Assembly: GCA_946644025.1 (NCBI GenBank)
Contig: CAMPCG010000216.1
Location: 1-5,349 of the forward strand
Direction: 5' to 3'
Source: an uncultured Prevotellaceae bacterium
Lineage (GTDB): Bacteria; Bacteroidota; Bacteroidia; Bacteroidales; Bacteroidaceae
DNA length: 5,349 nucleotides
Notes under the pieces: model-generated
Database searches by the model: none
What the model saw: only the letters and a program-made list of their open reading frames with translations
What the model was told of the DNA's origin: nothing
In this document: positions 4,467 to 5,349 of the stretch, piece by piece
Layout of the letters: every line of letters begins with the position of its first letter
Position numbering within the stretch: the stretch's first letter is position 1
Made by a program: the position numbers and the translations under genes

Positions 4467-5349
4467 ATGCGCCACGTAATAGGAATAGGCGAGACTGTTC
4501 TCGACATCATTTTCAAGGAAGACCAGCCGGTGGGTGCCGTGCCCGGCGGCTCTGTGTTCAACAGCATCATCTCGCTCGGACGTTCGGGCATCAGCTGCTC
4601 GTTCATCAGCGAGACGGGCAATGACCGCGTGGGGCAGCGCATCCTGGCTTTCCTGCGCGAGAACGGCGTCGATGCCTCATGCGTCTATGTCTATCCTGAC
4701 TCCAAGTCGCCCATCTCGCTGGCGTTTCTCAACGACCACAACGATGCCGAATACCTCTTCTACAAGGACCACCCCCACGACCGCCTGGAGTTCACCTATC
4801 CCGACATCCAGCCCGACGACGTCGTCATGTTCGGCTCTTACTTTGCCGTCAACCCCGTCATCCGCCCGCAGGTCATGGCGTTTCTGGAGTATGCCCGCCA
4901 GCGCGGTGCCCTGCTCTACTACGACGTGAACTTCCGGGCGTCGCACCGCACCGAGGTGATGAAGTTGACGCCCAATATCCTGGAGAACCTTGAGATGGCT
5001 GACATTGTGCGTGGCTCGGTAGAGGACTTCGAGGTGATGTTCCGCATGACCGCCCCCGACCAGGTCTACCGCTCACAGATTGCCTTCTACACCAAGAAGT
5101 TCATCTGCACGCGCGGTGCACAGCCGCTGGTGCTGCGTGCTGAGAACAACTTCAAGAAAGAGTACCAGGTGGAAAGCACCGAGACGGTGAGCACCGTGGG
5201 CGCTGGCGACAACTTCAACGCCGGCCTGGTCTACGGCCTCATTGCCAACCACATCACCCGCCAGCAGATTGAGCAAGGCCTCAGCGAGGCTCAGTGGGAC
5301 AGCATCGTCAGCTCGGCGCTACGCTTCTCGGCCAACGTCTGCCAGCGCA
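4467..5349 (+). CDS. PfkB/ribokinase-family carbohydrate kinase (fructokinase-like), 3' partial
   Basis: The frame stays open from ATG 4467 to the window end (294 codons); family members are usually 290-320 residues, so only a short tail is missing. The product phosphorylates a sugar or similar small molecule with ATP in the cytoplasm. The N-terminal strand is HVIGIGETVLDIIF (3-16). PGGSVFNSIISLGRSG (26-41) is the glycine-rich substrate-binding signature with N32. YDVNFR (152-157) matches the family's D-x-N-x-R block, and TRGAQPLVL (from 215) the strand before the nucleotide site. STVGAGDNFNAG (242-253) is PfkB signature 2, with catalytic base D248 and the GAGD anion hole complete. All key residues are present, so it should be active. 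The substrate cannot be read from sequence; fructose is a common one for this subgroup. I see no Shine-Dalgarno site at the right distance; an AGGGAGG stretch at about 4431 is too far upstream. Confidence 0.93.
   Translation, partial: MRHVIGIGETVLDIIFKEDQPVGAVPGGSVFNSIISLGRSGISCSFISETGNDRVGQRILAFLRENGVDASCVYVYPDSKSPISLAFLNDHNDAEYLFYKDHPHDRLEFTYPDIQPDDVVMFGSYFAVNPVIRPQVMAFLEYARQRGALLYYDVNFRASHRTEVMKLTPNILENLEMADIVRGSVEDFEVMFRMTAPDQVYRSQIAFYTKKFICTRGAQPLVLRAENNFKKEYQVESTETVSTVGAGDNFNAGLVYGLIANHITRQQIEQGLSEAQWDSIVSSALRFSANVCQR

Noticed and set aside
4103..4642. 179-codon - strand frame spanning the lipoprotein-kinase junction
   Set aside because: It overlaps two well-supported + strand genes and its product has no recognisable features.
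4534..4929. 131-codon + strand frame inside the kinase gene
   Set aside because: It is Ser-, Ala- and Arg-rich and out of frame with the PfkB signatures, so it is a shadow frame.

Overview
The window looks like chromosomal DNA from a GC-rich member of the Bacteroidales, most likely a Prevotella-type organism. The reasons are: lipoproteins with Bacteroidetes-style lipoboxes; a DUF4369 plus thioredoxin-fold lipoprotein; a Bacteroides-type promoter (TTTG, 20-nt gap, TAnnTTTG) in front of a tRNA gene; little sign of Shine-Dalgarno sites; GC-rich genes separated by very A/T-rich spacers; and a protein tail like the sorting tails common in Prevotella. This placement is inferred from features, not from a database match. 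Every gene I can support is on the + strand.

Layout: (1) Positions 2-151 hold the last 49 codons of a gene ending in a sorting-tail-like motif. (2) Its TAA directly touches the ATG of an integral-membrane acyltransferase-3 family protein (152-1279). (3) A 176-bp spacer follows. It contains a palindromic block that can fold in two mutually exclusive ways (1318-1362) and a clear Bacteroidetes promoter (1395-1426). (4) A class II tRNA-Leu(UAA) lies at 1456-1540. (5) Thirty nucleotides later starts a 557-residue lipoprotein with a divergent OmpA-like segment followed by TPR repeats (1571-3244). (6) Positions 3245-3464 are dense with nested repeats: a 32-bp-arm inverted repeat, 36-bp tandem repeats that reuse one hairpin arm, and a T-rich 8-bp tandem repeat that encodes a signal-peptide core. 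(7) These run into a DUF4369/thioredoxin-fold lipoprotein (3413-4423) whose CxxC is replaced by SxxS. (8) A PfkB-family sugar kinase begins at 4467 and is cut by the window end.

How the genes relate: the first two genes are probably translated in series from one message. The tRNA and the TPR lipoprotein may share one transcript, because the gap is too short for an obvious separate promoter. The thioredoxin-fold lipoprotein and the kinase lie 43 nt apart and may form an operon, though nothing in their functions links them. The large hairpin after the TPR gene probably ends that transcript.

The strongest points for a second look are the repeat-built 5' end of the thioredoxin-fold lipoprotein gene, which is a possible contingency locus, and the loss of both active-site cysteines in that protein. 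I did not find convincing evidence of a complete new multi-gene system here.
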